Of a stretch of DNA of 64,000 bases, positions 21,230-31,723 are shown one piece after another. Position 1 is the stretch's first letter, and every line of letters begins with the position of its first letter. Under the pieces are notes generated by a model, which did no database searches, was not told the origin of the DNA, and worked only from the letters and a program-made list of their open reading frames with translations. Source of the DNA: Erinaceus europaeus (lineage: Eukaryota > Chordata > Mammalia > Eulipotyphla > Erinaceidae); contig NC_080166.1 in NCBI RefSeq assembly GCF_950295315.1, positions 97,469,141-97,533,140 of the forward strand, written 5' to 3'. Both the position numbers and the translations under genes were made by a program.

Positions 21230-21884
21230 TGTTGGGTAGTATGCCAGCTCCCCCTGGCTTCTGCTTAACCAAGCACCGGTATGCCTATATAGGGATTGGT
21301 TTGATCCTATTCAAAGTGGTCTATTTAAATCACTTTTACATTTACATAAAGCACCACACTCCCTCCAGGGCATTGGTGGTTTAGTGATAGAATTCTCACC
21401 TGCTCCGCCCCCTCTCCTTGTCATACCCTAATTTTCACCAGTCACTTTTCTCTCCACCCTCTGTGTCGCATCCTGTTCCCACCCTACTGGGCTAGTATAT
21501 TTATAAGGACAAGATTGTTTGTAGTAGTTAGTTTTAGCTTAGCTTGGTATAGATTGCGCTGCATCCTGCATGAATAAAGAGATACTGGTACAACCCAGCC
21601 ATGAGTCACAGGTCGTGTCCCATGGGCTCGGCCTCTGCGGCTGCCACTTGAGCTCCGCCCTAGTCAGGGGTCGCCATGGAGCCCATTGGGGTGGACATGC
21701 CTGTGACCCTCATCATTAAGGCTCCGAATCAGAAGTACCGAGACCAGACCGTTAGCTGCTGCTTGAACTGGATGGTGGGGAGACTCAAGTCGCACCTGTC
21801 CGCCGTGTACCCGAGCCGACCGCTCAACCAGGAGTCCCTGGTCATCTGTTACCCGCCCGTGAAGCCAGCCTGGCGAAAACAACA
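21230..21884 (+). mobile_element. LTR-1 with host-gene insert in U5
   Basis: Starts TGTTGGGTAGTATGCC and ends GCGAAAACAACA, with the 6-bp duplication GTATCC at 21224-21229 and 21885-21890. U3 has TATATTTATAA near 21496, and AATAAA is at 21573-21578. The LTR is 655 bp, against 409 bp for the copy at 54481. About 206 bp of the excess is HERPUD2 5' sequence, flanked by two versions of the same LTR segment (21603-21616 and 21832-21845). No retroviral coding region is attached. Confidence 0.92.
21617..21822 (+). pseudogene. HERPUD2 5' fragment: leader plus ubiquitin-like domain start
   Basis: The first 59 bases are GC-rich leader. ATG at 21676 then opens a frame whose residues 9-22 read PVTLIIKAPNQKYR, followed by DQTVSCCLNW, a VGRLKSHLS-like segment and VYPSRP. 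This is the N-terminus of the HERPUD2 ubiquitin-like domain; the related HERPUD1 differs clearly in these positions. HERPUD2 is an ER membrane protein linked to ER-associated degradation. Only about 49 codons are present; the rest of the domain, the linker and the membrane part are missing. There is no poly(A). The right boundary falls close to where the first UBL coding exon might end, which I could not verify. Alternatives are genomic exon capture or copying from mRNA. Confidence 0.88.
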
Positions 21885-22005
21885 GTATCCCAATCCTACC
21901 CCAATTTGTGTTCTCACAACTGTACAACAGTGGGGAAGAGCATATAATAGGTATAAACTATGTGGAAAGTGCCTTAGCAGCTTGGAAACAGCCACACACA
22001 AATGA
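21676..22005 (+). CDS. Chimeric open frame: HERPUD2 start fused to LTR and flank
   Basis: The HERPUD2 frame stays open across the right LTR junction and runs through U5 (residues 53 onward) into flanking DNA, stopping after 109 codons. The part after residue 50 is not HERPUD2-like. The LTR TATA box lies upstream, but AATAAA also lies upstream of the ATG, so a transcript started in this LTR might terminate first. Translation is unproven and probably meaningless. Confidence 0.2.
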   Translation: MEPIGVDMPVTLIIKAPNQKYRDQTVSCCLNWMVGRLKSHLSAVYPSRPLNQESLVICYPPVKPAWRKQQYPNPTPICVLTTVQQWGRAYNRYKLCGKCLSSLETATHK

Positions 22006-22033
22006 TTGTGGTTGTGGAGCCACTTACAAGGGT

Positions 22034-22195
22034 TTTACTTGGGCTGGGAAGATAGCTCATTTGGGTGATATACTGTTGTGCCATGTACATGACCCAGGTT
22101 TGAGCTTGGTTCCCAGTGCATTGAAGGAAGGAATCTTTGGTGCTGCTCTCTTTCACCCTCTTTGTCTCTCTGTTTCTGTAACTAAAAGTAGTTCC
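22034..22195 (+). mobile_element. SINE-D, plus strand
   Basis: GGGCTGGGAAGATAGCTCAT, TGTGCCATGTACATGACCCA, GAGCTTGGTTCCCAGTGCAT, TGAAGGAAGGAATCTTTGGT and a pyrimidine tail with CTCTGTTTCTGTAACT. A second copy is at 51781. The tRNA-like A-box area is weak, so it is an older type. Confidence 0.75.
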
Positions 22196-22727
22196 ACTTA
22201 TCCAGAATAGCCTCTGAGAGTCTGTTTTCCTACCAATCTGTGAGTATCTGTACTCTCAAAGTTTCTGCTTGGTGGAGTAATGACGCTATATTTACAGCCA
22301 GGCACTTGTGACTAAAAGCATTTGACTATATTCCCACACCTACTCAGACATAGCCCCCCTAATACTGGTTCTTGGAGAGAATCAAGCACAATGGGAAAAC
22401 AGAGGAAAGAACCCACAATCCTGGACAAGACAGTAACCTTGAAGAAAACCCTTAGTTCAACAAAACTATAAAAACCTCTTAAAGATTTCAAATCCATAGT
22501 CCCAGGGATGCTCACCAAAATGAAAATTTCAATGGAAGAAAATGTTAGTAAAGTGAGAGAGAGAATGATGGAAGCCATAACAGAAACCAGAGGACTAGAG
22601 ATTATTGCAAGTGATGAATAAGATATAATAAAAGGGCCCACCTGCAAAAAGACAAAATCTGGGGTCCAGGCATGGGGTACACACAGTTGAACACACATGT
22701 TGCCAGATTCTGGTGCCTGCTCACCTC

Positions 22728-22945
22728 CTGGCACAGGTGGTAGTGCAACTGGTTAAGCACACATAAGCAAGGACCCAGGTTCAAGCCCCCAGTCCCCATG
22801 TACAGTAGGGGGGAAGCTTCACAAATGGTGAAACAGGGCTGCAGGTATCTCTCTGTCTCCCTCTTTCTCACACTCCCCACTCAATTTCTCTCTGTTTCTA
22901 TCCAAAAATAAATAAGTAAAAGAATTTTTAAATTTAAAAAATATA
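22728..22945 (+). mobile_element. SINE-B, plus strand
   Basis: CACAGGTGGTAGTGCAACTG, AAGCAAGGACCCAGGTTCAA, AGCTTCACAAATGGTGAAAC, GGGCTGCAGGTATCTCTCTG and a TAAATAAGTAAA tail. Confidence 0.88.
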
Positions 22946-23316
22946 ACAATAAAAAGACAAACTCAGTAGGTTGAATTGGTGAACAGGAAGAAAATTATTA
23001 TTTTTTAAAAAAAAAGAAAACAGCAAGCAACAACAATAATAAAAAAGCAGAAATAGAAGAACAGTGGGGAACCATAAAGAGAAACACTATTCACATTCCT
23101 GGGGTGGCAGAAGAAGAAAGAGGGAAACATTAAAAACTTTTATGTTATTTGAAGTACTATTAGCCAAGAAATTCTTCAAACTGAGGATGGAGACTAAACC
23201 TCAGATCCAGGAAGCTTGAACAGTTCCAAGAAAAGTAAATGTTAACCTAAGATAACTAGAGCACATAATAATTAAAATAGCAAAGTATCAAAGGTAAAGA
23301 GATAAAAATCAAAAGG

Positions 23317-23578
23317 GGCCAGAAGGTGGCACATATTATTAAGCAGAAGGACCAGGGTTCGAACCCCACTCCCCATCTGCAGAGGGTCAATTTCACTACT
23401 GGTGAAGCAGGTCTGCAGGTGTCTATCTTTCTCTCCCTATCTATCTCCCTGTCCTCTCTCAATTTCTGTCTGTCCTATCCAATGGGGGGAAAATAAAAGG
23501 AAAAAATGGACATCAGGAGCACTGGATTTGTTGTGTCGGCACCAAGCCCCAGCAGTAAACATGGAGGCAATTAAAAAA
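23317..23578 (+). mobile_element. SINE-A variant, plus strand
   Basis: AAGGGGCCAGAAGGTGGCAC, CAGGGTTCGAACCCCACTCC (intact B box), GGTGAAGCAGGTCTGCAGG, GTCTGTCCTATCCAATGGGG, and the long-form 3' extension GGCACCAAGCCCCAGCAGTA. The AAC-rich tail is shortened. Confidence 0.9.
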
Positions 23579-23579
23579 A

Positions 23580-23647
23580 AAATGAGAGAGAAAGAGAGGT
23601 AGAGGGAGAAGGAGAGGGAGGGAGGGAAGGAGGGAGGGAGAGAGAAA
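23580..23647. repeat. GA/GGGA purine microsatellite
   Basis: AGAGAGAAAGAGAGG grading into GGGAGGGAGGGAAGG at the tail of the SINE. The Ser/Leu/Pro-rich minus-strand frame is an artefact. Confidence 0.9.
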
Positions 23648-24175
23648 TAATATGAATGAGATAATGAGAACATCTAGAGATAAACCAAGAGCCACCTATA
23701 AGGAAAAAAAAAAAAAGAAAAAGAAAGAAAACTCCCATTATGCTACCAGCTACTTTCTACACTGACATTTTAGAGGCCAGAAAGGACTGACAGGGTTTAT
23801 TCAAGAACATTATATCTAGCTAGGTTATGATTCCATTGTGAATGAGCAGTGTAGAGCTTTTCAATCAAGCAACAGTTAAACAGAATTTACTATCAACTAA
23901 CCCTATAAGAAGTACTAAAGGGACTTCTATAAAATAAAAAAAAATATGCAGTGATCTCTCTCATGTGTGGTGGAAATAAAGAAATAGAGCAAGGGAACAA
24001 GGAAAGTCAGATGAAATCAAATGAAGAAAAATCTTTGATCTTGACGTGCATAATTGAGGTTTTCAGTGAGGGGGCTGATGTAGGCAAGAGTTCTACACGT
24101 TCCTTGGATTTTCACAGAGGGATATTGGTGCTTTTGGTTGGGGTATGAAATGTGGCAACAAATTTGAGAGTTGGG

Positions 24176-24189
24176 GATCTGTACTTCTT
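24176..24189. repeat. Left target-site duplication of the large L1
   Basis: GATCTGTACTTCTT, identical to 33177-33190. The 14-bp length is typical of L1-mediated insertion and sets the outer limits of the element. Confidence 0.9.
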
Positions 24190-25225
24190 TCTTAGTTGTT
24201 GTTTTGTTTTAATTTCTTTATTGAGGAATTAATGTTTTATATTTGACAGACAGTAAACAAAATAATTTGTACATGCATAACATTTCCCAGTTTTCCATAT
24301 AACAATACAGCTCCCACTAAGTCCTCTGTCATCCTTTTTGGACCTATATTGTCCCCACCCAACCACCCCAGAGTCTTTTAATTTGGTGCAATATGCCAAT
24401 TGTAGTTCAGGTTCTACTTATGTTTTCTCTTCTGATCTTGTTTTTCAACTTCTGCCCGAGAGTGAGATCATCCCATATTTATCCTTCTGTTTCTGACTTA
24501 TTTCACTTAACATGATTTTTTAAGTTCCATCCAAGATGGGCTGAAAATGGTGAAGTCACCGTTTTTAATAGCTGAGTGGTATTCCATTGTACATATGTAC
24601 TACAACTTGCTCAGCCACTCATCTGTTGTTGGACACCTTGGTTGCTTCCAGGTTTTGGCTATTACAAATTGTGCTGTTAAGAACATATGTGGGCACAGAT
24701 CCTTTTGGATGGGTGTGTTGGGTTCCTTAGGATATATCCCAGGAGAGGAATTGCAGAATCATAGGGTAGGTCGATTTCTAGCCTTCTGAGTTCTCCAGAC
24801 TGTTCTCCACAGATGTTAGACCAATTAACATTCCCACCAGCAGTGCAGGAGGGTTCCTTTGACCCCACAACCTCTCCAGCATTTGTTGCTGTTACCTTTT
24901 CTAATGTATGACATTCTCACAAGAGTGAAGTGGTATCTCATTGTTGTCTTTATTTGTATTTCTCTGACAGTCAAAGACTTGGAGCATTTTTCATGTGTTT
25001 GTCGGCCTTTTGGATCTCTTCTGTTGTGAATAGTCTGTCCATGTTCATTACCAATTTTTGGATGGGGCTATTTATTTTCTTGTTGAGTTTGGCAAGCTCT
25101 TTATATATTTTGGTTATTAAACTCTTATCTGATGTATGGCATGTGAAGATCTTCTCCCATTCTGTGAGGGGTCTCTTTGGGTAGCAGTTTCTTTTGCTGT
25201 GCATAAACTTTTTACTTTTATGTAG

Positions 25226-25787
25226 TGTTGTTATTTAACTTAAAAATGGGGTTGGTGTGGGGGCAGCTTGCTTCACGTAAAAGGATTCTCAGCAGGAACT
25301 GGGAACTGGTTTAAACAATACAAGGGTTATTAGGGTGAAAAGGGTAGAAGGCAAAACAATCACTTATCATCAAGAGTTACGAGTACACTAGGCCTATAAA
25401 GTCTGAATATCCCATAAGATAAACAATTATCAATTCTGGTAAAGATTGCTCATGGCAGTAGAGGGGGTCTAAAAGTTTACTGGCTAGTAGAATCACACAT
25501 GTTCAGTTCCCAGGAGGAGTAGACATGGTGGATGGATGCCTGGAGCGACCTCTGCCTAGGCACTTCTGACCAGGAGAAGAAGCCACAGCCAAAGAGAGCT
25601 AGAGCTCTGGCTGGCTGTCCTTTTAGGTCTATTCAGCCTACCTATAATGCTTTGTGCACCAACACAGTCTGGATCCACCCACAATCCCCCATGAGCCTGC
25701 ACAGAGCATTGCATACTGTCGCCAAGGCTGACGTCAGCACTGTGTCCTGGCTTCCATCCATGGTCAGCAGCATAGTGCATCACCACA
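25226..25787 (-). mobile_element. LTR, group LTR-3, minus strand, inside L1
   Basis: 6-bp duplication ATGTAG at 25220-25225 and 25788-25793. On the minus strand it starts TGTGGTGATGC and ends AACAACA. The region near 25315-25330 gives the complement of CCTAATAA before the R/U5 part, aligned to 7625-7750. It cuts the L1 ORF2 and so is younger than the L1. No retroviral genes remain. Confidence 0.88.
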
Positions 25788-27160
25788 ATGTAGTCCCATA
25801 GGTTTATACTTGCTTAGTCTTCTTTGTAATTGGATTTGTTTCACTGAAGATGTCTTTAAAATTTATGTGGAAAAGATTTCTGCCAATATTTTCCTCTAAG
25901 TATTTGATAGCTTGTGGTTTAACATCCAAGTCCTTGATCCACTTGGAATTTACTTTTGTACATGGTGAAATACAGTGGTTCAGTTTTATTCTTCAGCATG
26001 TTTCAACCCATTTTTCCAACACCATTTGTTGATGAGACTAATCTTTCTCCATTTAGTAGTCTTTTTGTCAAAGATTAGATGTCCACAGGTGTTGGGGCTT
26101 ACTTCCAGGCTCTCAGTTCTATTTCACTGGTCAGTGTGTTTACTCATGTTCCAGTATCAAGCAGTTTTGATTACAACGGGCCTATAATACAGTTTGAGAT
26201 CTGGGAGTGTGATGCCTCCAGTTCTGTTCTTTCTTCTCAAGATTGTTTTGGCAATTCTAGGTCTTCTCTGGTTTCAGATAAACATTTGCAACATTTGTTC
26301 TATTCTCCTAAAAATGTGGTTGGGATCTTGATGGAGATAACATTAAATTTGTAGATGGCTCTGGGTAGTATATTCATTTTGATGATATTAATTCTTCCAA
26401 ACCATGAACATGGAATATCTTTCCACTTCTTTGTGTCTTTTTCAATTTCCTTGAGTAGTGACTCATAATTTTTAGTATAAAAGTCTTTCACTTCTTTGGT
26501 TAGGTTTATTCCTAGATATTTGATTGTTTTTCTTGCTATAGTAAAAGGAATTGATTTCTGGATTTCAACTACTTCTAACTTAGTGTTTGCATAGAGGAAT
26601 GCCACTGACTTTTGTATGTTAATTTTGTAGCCTGACACCTTATTGTATTGCCTGATGATTTCCAAAAGCTTCTTGCTGGATTTCTTAGGTTTTTCTATGT
26701 ATACTATCATGTCATCTGCAAATAAGGTGAGTTTGACTTCTTCTCTTCCAAGCTGTAGCCCTTATCCCTTTAATTCCTTGCTTCTGCCTGATTGCTATGG
26801 CAAGAACTTCCAACACTATGCTGAATAATAGTGGTGATAGTGGACAACCTTGTCTAGTACTTGATCTGAGGAGAAATGTTTCCACTTTTTCACCATAGAG
26901 TATGATGTTGGCTGTAGGTTTGCTATATATATAGACTCCACTATCTTGAGGAATTTTCCATCTATTCCCATTTTTTGTAGTGTTTTGATCATAAAGCGAT
27001 ATTGCATTTTGTCAAAGGCTTTCTCTGCATCTATTAATATGACCATGGAGTTTTTGGTCTTGCTTTTACTGATGTGGTGGATTACGTTGATTGATCTACA
27101 TATGTTAAAACAACCTTGCATCCCTGGTATAAAACCCACTTGGTCAAGATGAACAATCTT

Positions 27161-27457
27161 TTTTTAAATTTTTTTAAAATATTTATTTTATTTATTTATT
27201 GCCTTTTGTTGCCCTTGTTGTTTTATTGTTATAGTTATCATTGTTGTTGTCGTTGTTGGATAGGACAGAGAGAAATGGAGAGAGGAGGGGAAGACAGAGA
27301 GGAGGAGAGAAAGATAGACACCTGCAGACCTGCTTCACCGCTTGTGAAGCGACTCCCCTGCAGGTGGGGAGCTGGGGTTCGAACCGGGATCCTTATGCCG
27401 GTCCTTGTGCTTTGCACCACCTGCGCTTAACCCGCTGCGCTACAGCCTGACTCCCCG
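27161..27457 (-). mobile_element. SINE-A, minus strand, inside L1 ORF2
   Basis: Flanked by near-identical AACAATCTTTTT and AGCAATCTTTTT. Well preserved: TTGTTGGATAGGACAGAGAG, CACCTGCAGACCTGCTTCAC, GGGGTTCGAACCGGGATCC and CCCGCTGCGCTACAGCC. Several CpGs survive, so it is a young copy. Confidence 0.93.
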
Positions 27458-29262
27458 AGCAATCTTTTTAATATACTGCTGTATCCTGTTGGCTATAATT
27501 TTGTTCAATATTTTAACATCTCTGTTCATCAGAGATATTGGTCTGTAGTTTTCTTTTTTAGTTGTGTCCCTGTCTGCTTTTGGTATCAGAGTGATGTTGG
27601 CTTCATAGAAGCTGTAAGGGAGAATTTCAGTGTCTTCAATCTTCTGGAAGACTTTTAAAAGTAGAGGTATTAGTTATTCTTTGAAGGTTTTGTAGAATTC
27701 ATTTTTAAAACCATCTGGTCCAGGGTTTTCATTCTTGGGAAGATTTCTGATAACTGTTTCAATTTCATTAGCTGTGATGGGGCTGTTCTTGTTATCTAGT
27801 TCCTCTTTATTTAATTTTGGAAGTTCATAGGTATCTAGGAAATCATCCATTTCTTCCAGGTTTTCTAGCTTGGTGGCATATAGTTTTTTATTGATGCCTC
27901 GCAAGTTATGTTGAATTGTTGCAGTGTCTGTTGTGATATTTCCTCTTTCATTTAGGATTTGATTTATTTGGGTCTTCTCCCTTTTTTTTTTGGGAGTCTG
28001 GCTAAAGGTTTTTCAATTTTGTTCACTCTTTTGAAGAACCAACATTTACATTGATCTTTTGTATAGTTTTCTTATTTTCTATGTTATTGATTTCTGCCCT
28101 AACTTTAGTGATTTCTGTCCTTCTGGTTGCTTTAGGTCCTCAAGATGTGCAATCAGGCTGTTTATTTGTACTTTTTCTTGTTTCCTATTGTGTGCTTGTA
28201 TGGCTATGAACTTCCCTCTCAGTATTGCCTTAGCTGTTTCCCAAATATTTTGATAGCTTATGTCTTCATTTTCATTGAACTCTCAAAACATTTTGATTTC
28301 TTCCTTTGTTTCCTCTTGGACCCAGTAGTTGTTAAGTAGTGTTCTGTTGAGTTTCCACATTTTGGAACTATTACTAATCTTTTGTTGATTTTGAAGTGTT
28401 AGTTTAATTCCACTGTGGTCTGAGAAGATGTTTGGGATGATTTCAATGCTTTTGAATTTGCTGTGCTGTCTTTGTGGCCTAACATATGCTCTGTCCTTGA
28501 GAATGACCCATGTGGACATGAGTAGAATGTATATTCCAGTTTCTTGGGGTCAATGGCTCTGAAAATGTCTCTTTCTATTGATTTCTGCCTGGATGATCTG
28601 TCAAGCTGAGAGAGTGGGGTGTTGAAGTCCCCTACTATGACTGTGTTGTTGTTAATATATTGCTGTAGCTCTTTCAGTAAATGTTTGATGTATTTAGATG
28701 GCTTCTCATTGGGTGCATAGATGTTAAGAATTGTTAAGTCATCTTGATTGATCCTCTGAGCATTAATTAATGTCCAACCCTATCTTTTTAAATTTTATTT
28801 ATTTTAAAGTATATCATGTCAGATATGAGAATAGCTGTTCCTGCCCTTTTTTCTGGGCCATTGGCCTGTATGATAGTTTTCCATCCTTTCACTTTGAGTC
28901 TGTGTTTGTCTTGTTGAGTTAGGTGAGTTTCCTGTAGACAGCCTCTTTCTGGGGTGTTTTTTTCTTTTCCATCTTCCTACTGTGTGCCTTTTAATGGTGA
29001 ATTCAGGCCATTAACATTTATTGATAAAAAGACTGAAGATATTTTAACGCCATTCTTGTAGATTCTAAGAGTGTTGTGATATATGGCATATTTATGGTGG
29101 TCTGAGTATTTACAGGAGATCTTCCAGAACTTCTTTCAGGGCAGGCTTGGTGATAGTTGATTCTTTCACCTGTTGCTTGTCTGAGAAGGTTTTTATGCCT
29201 CCATCTAGTCTGAATGACAGTCTAGCAGGATACAGTATTCTTGGTTGAAAGCCTTTCTCCTT

Positions 29263-29659
29263 TGCTGGGCTAGCGTGAGGAGGTGTTTCTTCCCAGGCAT
29301 GTGCTCTCTGGGCTGGAGAGAACTTGACCGTAGCCAACCTAGGCTGTTGCTTACTCAGTGACATGGGAGAGAGGAACCAGGAACTCATGGTAGAGTGGGA
29401 ACACAATGCAATACCATTATTTATCAAAGACAACACCTTTATATCTTAGAAACCAGAAGTGGCAAACTGGAAAAGGAAATGGCTAGGAGAGGGTGTGGTG
29501 GAGCGCAAAGGTAGAAAGCTTCCATAGCAGCTGTTGTGAAGGTTATAACCAATGAGATTAAATGATACCCTGCAGGCAAGGGGGGTCTCAGGCAAAACAA
29601 TGATTATGTAAATACACCATACTATCAGCAATGCAGCAGAGCTGGTATAATGCCCAATA
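29263..29659 (-). repeat. 3' LTR of the small provirus
   Basis: 397 bp, aligned with 30793-31124 and with the solo LTR at 46953. It keeps the full U5 end (29263-29331), which the other proviral LTR lacks. GTAAATA is present in U3 near 29609. Confidence 0.85.
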
Positions 29660-29677
29660 TATCCCCCTTTCTTTTTA
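29660..29677 (-). promoter_or_regulatory. Polypurine tract of the provirus
   Basis: Minus strand reads AAAAAGAAAGGGGGATA immediately before the 3' LTR. This is where plus-strand DNA synthesis is primed in retroviral reverse transcription, and it fixes the provirus orientation. Confidence 0.8.
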
Positions 29678-30792
29678 TCTAATGGCTATATCAGGAATGC
29701 GGGACTCTTTGTGAGGCAGGGAGTCTGATAGAAAGAGGCACACCTTTGGGGTAGTACTGTCCCTCCTTGCTCAACCTCTTGATAGAGAGAGAGACTAACA
29801 GGATTGGATGCACCCCTCAGGTTCAAGCCCTGCCAAACTCAACCACATCCTCACAATTTCCTGACATCTCCCTCTTTCTTAATGGCCATATTTTAATGGG
29901 TGAATGTCTGTAAAAGACTCCATTTCTGTCAGAGGAATGGTAGTGTAGTGGTGAACAGAAACCTATATTGTGCAGGCTTTTTTAAAAGAACTGGAATAAG
30001 ACTGGGAGGGACACATAGGAGAGCAGCAAGAGCCAGTGTGATGTCAAGGGGAGGCCTGGTGGGCAAAAAGGGGCATTTCTTGCCTCAAAGGGCATTTCCT
30101 GCCTCTAGGGGCAGGGCCTATCAGGCTAAGGGGGGGTGTTTCCTTCCTCTGGGGAAAGACCTGCAGACAGGGGGGCATGGCCTGCCAAGTGAAGGGGATA
30201 TTTGGTGTTGTAGAGTCTCCAAGATAGCTGGCTGCAAAGTCCATGGACTGCTGCAGGTCAGTCTTTGAGAAACCCAGCAGCGTAAAGGGAAGCTGATGTA
30301 AAGTTGTGTAATGTGTCTAAGAGGTGTACCAGTAAGTCTGATAGAAGCCTCAGTCCAATGCCGACAACCAGGGGAAGAAATGCCAGGGGATGAAACGCTG
30401 CATGTCTATCTCAATGGGGGAGGGCAACAACCAGAATTCTGCTTTTCTGCAGAAGTGAGCTGGAACCACCAAAAGGTGACAGGTGAAGCAGAAGCAAGAA
30501 GGGCATACAGTGATGGCTGAGAGAAAGGCACTAGGAAAGTTCTGTCCTTTGGAGTCTGTGAATCAGGTCTCCAGATCATGGCAGGTCACATTATTGGTTT
30601 TGGGGGGGCGATGTCAGAGGACAGGGGTCCAGATGGATTTCTGGGGATTCTGTATGAGCAGATGCTTAACTTCATGTGAAGGCTTGACATAGCTGTAAAC
30701 ACTTACTTGTGAAGAAAAAACTTGTAACAAATTAGAAGTTTACTATTGATAACTCAATGATTATAATTGGTTTAAGTACCTTTATAATTTTG
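29678..30792 (-). other. Interior of the small provirus, no genes seen
   Basis: About 1.1 kb, richer in GG/CC than the L1 around it. I find no retroviral protein motif on the minus strand. A 122-codon plus-strand frame (29900-30268) runs against the element and is probably chance. No primer-binding site is visible next to the 5' LTR. Confidence 0.6.
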
Positions 30793-31124
30793 GAGCCAAC
30801 CTGGGCTGCTGCTTACTCAGCAACGCAGGAGAGAGGAACCAGGAACTCATGGTGGAGGGGGAACGCAATGCAATGCCATTATTGACCAGAGACAATGCCT
30901 TTATATCTTAGAAACTGGGAGTGGCAAATTGGAAAAGGAAACAGCTAGGAGACGGTGTGGAGAAAAGAGCATGAAGGTAGAAAGCTTCCATAGCAGCTGT
31001 TGCGAAGGTTCTAACCAATGGGATTAAACAATACCCTGCAGCAAGGTGGGTCTCAGGCAAAACAGAGATTATGTAAATAGACCATACTATCAGCAATGCA
31101 GCAGAACTGGCATAATGCCCAACA
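30793..31124 (-). repeat. 5' LTR of the small provirus, U5 end missing
   Basis: 332 bp, clearly aligned to 29332-29659 but ending at AGCCAACCTGGGCTG. The terminal 69 bases found in the 3' LTR are absent here, together with the primer-binding site. A deletion across the LTR/leader junction explains this. Confidence 0.8.
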
Positions 31125-31544
31125 CTTATTGAGTACTTGATAGATATCTTGCCATTCTCTTCTGGCCTGTAGTGTTTGTGTGGAGAAGTCTGCTGCTAAT
31201 CTTATGGGTTGTCCTCTGTAGGTGACTCTTTTTTTTTTCTCTTGCAGCCTTCATGATGTTTTATTTGTCCTTATTCCTTTCCATTCTAAATATGATGTGT
31301 CTTGGTGTCTTTACATCTGGGTTAATTCTGTTTGGGATCCTCTGTGCTTCTTGAATCTTTATGTCTTTGATGTCTAGACTAGATAAATTTTCAGCTATTA
31401 TGTCTTGAAGAATGCCTTCTTTCCCTCTGTCTCTTTCTTCCTCTTGTAAGCCAATAATGTGTATATTATTTCTTTTGAAGTCATCCCATAGGTCTCTGTT
31501 GTTGTTTTCAGTATCTCTTAATCTCTTTTTGAGATCTATTCTTT

Positions 31545-31723
31545 TTTTAATATATATATTTTTATTTTTAGTGAAAGAGGGATAGAGAAAGATACACAGA
31601 GAGAAATACCAGAGCACTGCTCAGCTCTGGTTTATGGTGGTGCTGGGGACTGAACCTGGGATTTTGGAGCCTCAGGCTTGAAAGTCTTTTGCATAACCAT
31701 TATGCTGTCTCCCCAGCTCCTCT
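31545..31723 (-). mobile_element. SINE-C, minus strand, inside L1 ORF1
   Basis: A T-rich tail, GAGCACTGCTCAGCTCTGG, GGGGACTGAACCTGGG, GGAGCCTCAGGCTTGAAAGT and CATAACCATTATGCTGTCTC. The L1 frame resumes after it. Confidence 0.88.

Larger units (their letters stand above)
22380..23940 (+). pseudogene. L1/HAL1-like ORF1 relic, split by two SINEs
   Basis: Between the SINEs the plus strand carries decayed ORF1-type sequence: a stretch translating near MEENVSKVRERMMEAITETR (22530-22600), an AETNRRT/GNHKEKHYSHSWGG-like region after 23060, and near 23750 a segment resembling the ORF1p C-terminal domain, with SINE copies at 22728 and 23317. Stops and shifts occur throughout. HAL1 elements (half-L1s with ORF1 only) fit the absence of ORF2, but an ordinary L1 fragment is possible. 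Confidence 0.5.
24560..28990 (-). pseudogene. L1 ORF2 (endonuclease/reverse transcriptase), broken
   Basis: On the minus strand: the endonuclease part near 28300-28900 with an SDHS motif (near 28410), a PGPDGF segment near 27710-27730, QVGF-like and IDAEKAFDK motifs (26816-27139), the catalytic FADD box at 26711-26722, and the thumb region with [12 protein letters not shown] (26300-26710). An LTR and a SINE interrupt it, and several stops and shifts are present. Approximate ends; the stop near 24560 was not fixed exactly. Confidence 0.88.
29263..31124 (-). mobile_element. Small provirus, group LTR-2, inside L1 ORF1
   Basis: Two LTRs in the same orientation flank a 1.13-kb interior. On the minus strand order is 5' LTR (31124 to 30793), interior, a polypurine tract, and 3' LTR (29659 to 29263). 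Flanks CTCCTT and CTTATT match at 4 of 6 bases, fitting a decayed 6-bp duplication. The interior has no recognisable gag, pro, pol or env and is far too short for them, so this is a deleted or non-autonomous element. Confidence 0.85.

Noticed and set aside
21676..21831. Functional HERPUD2 gene
   Set aside because: Only the first 49 or so codons exist; no further exons follow and the piece is embedded in an LTR.
29900..30268. 122-codon plus-strand frame in the provirus
   Set aside because: Antisense to the element and without retroviral or host motifs.
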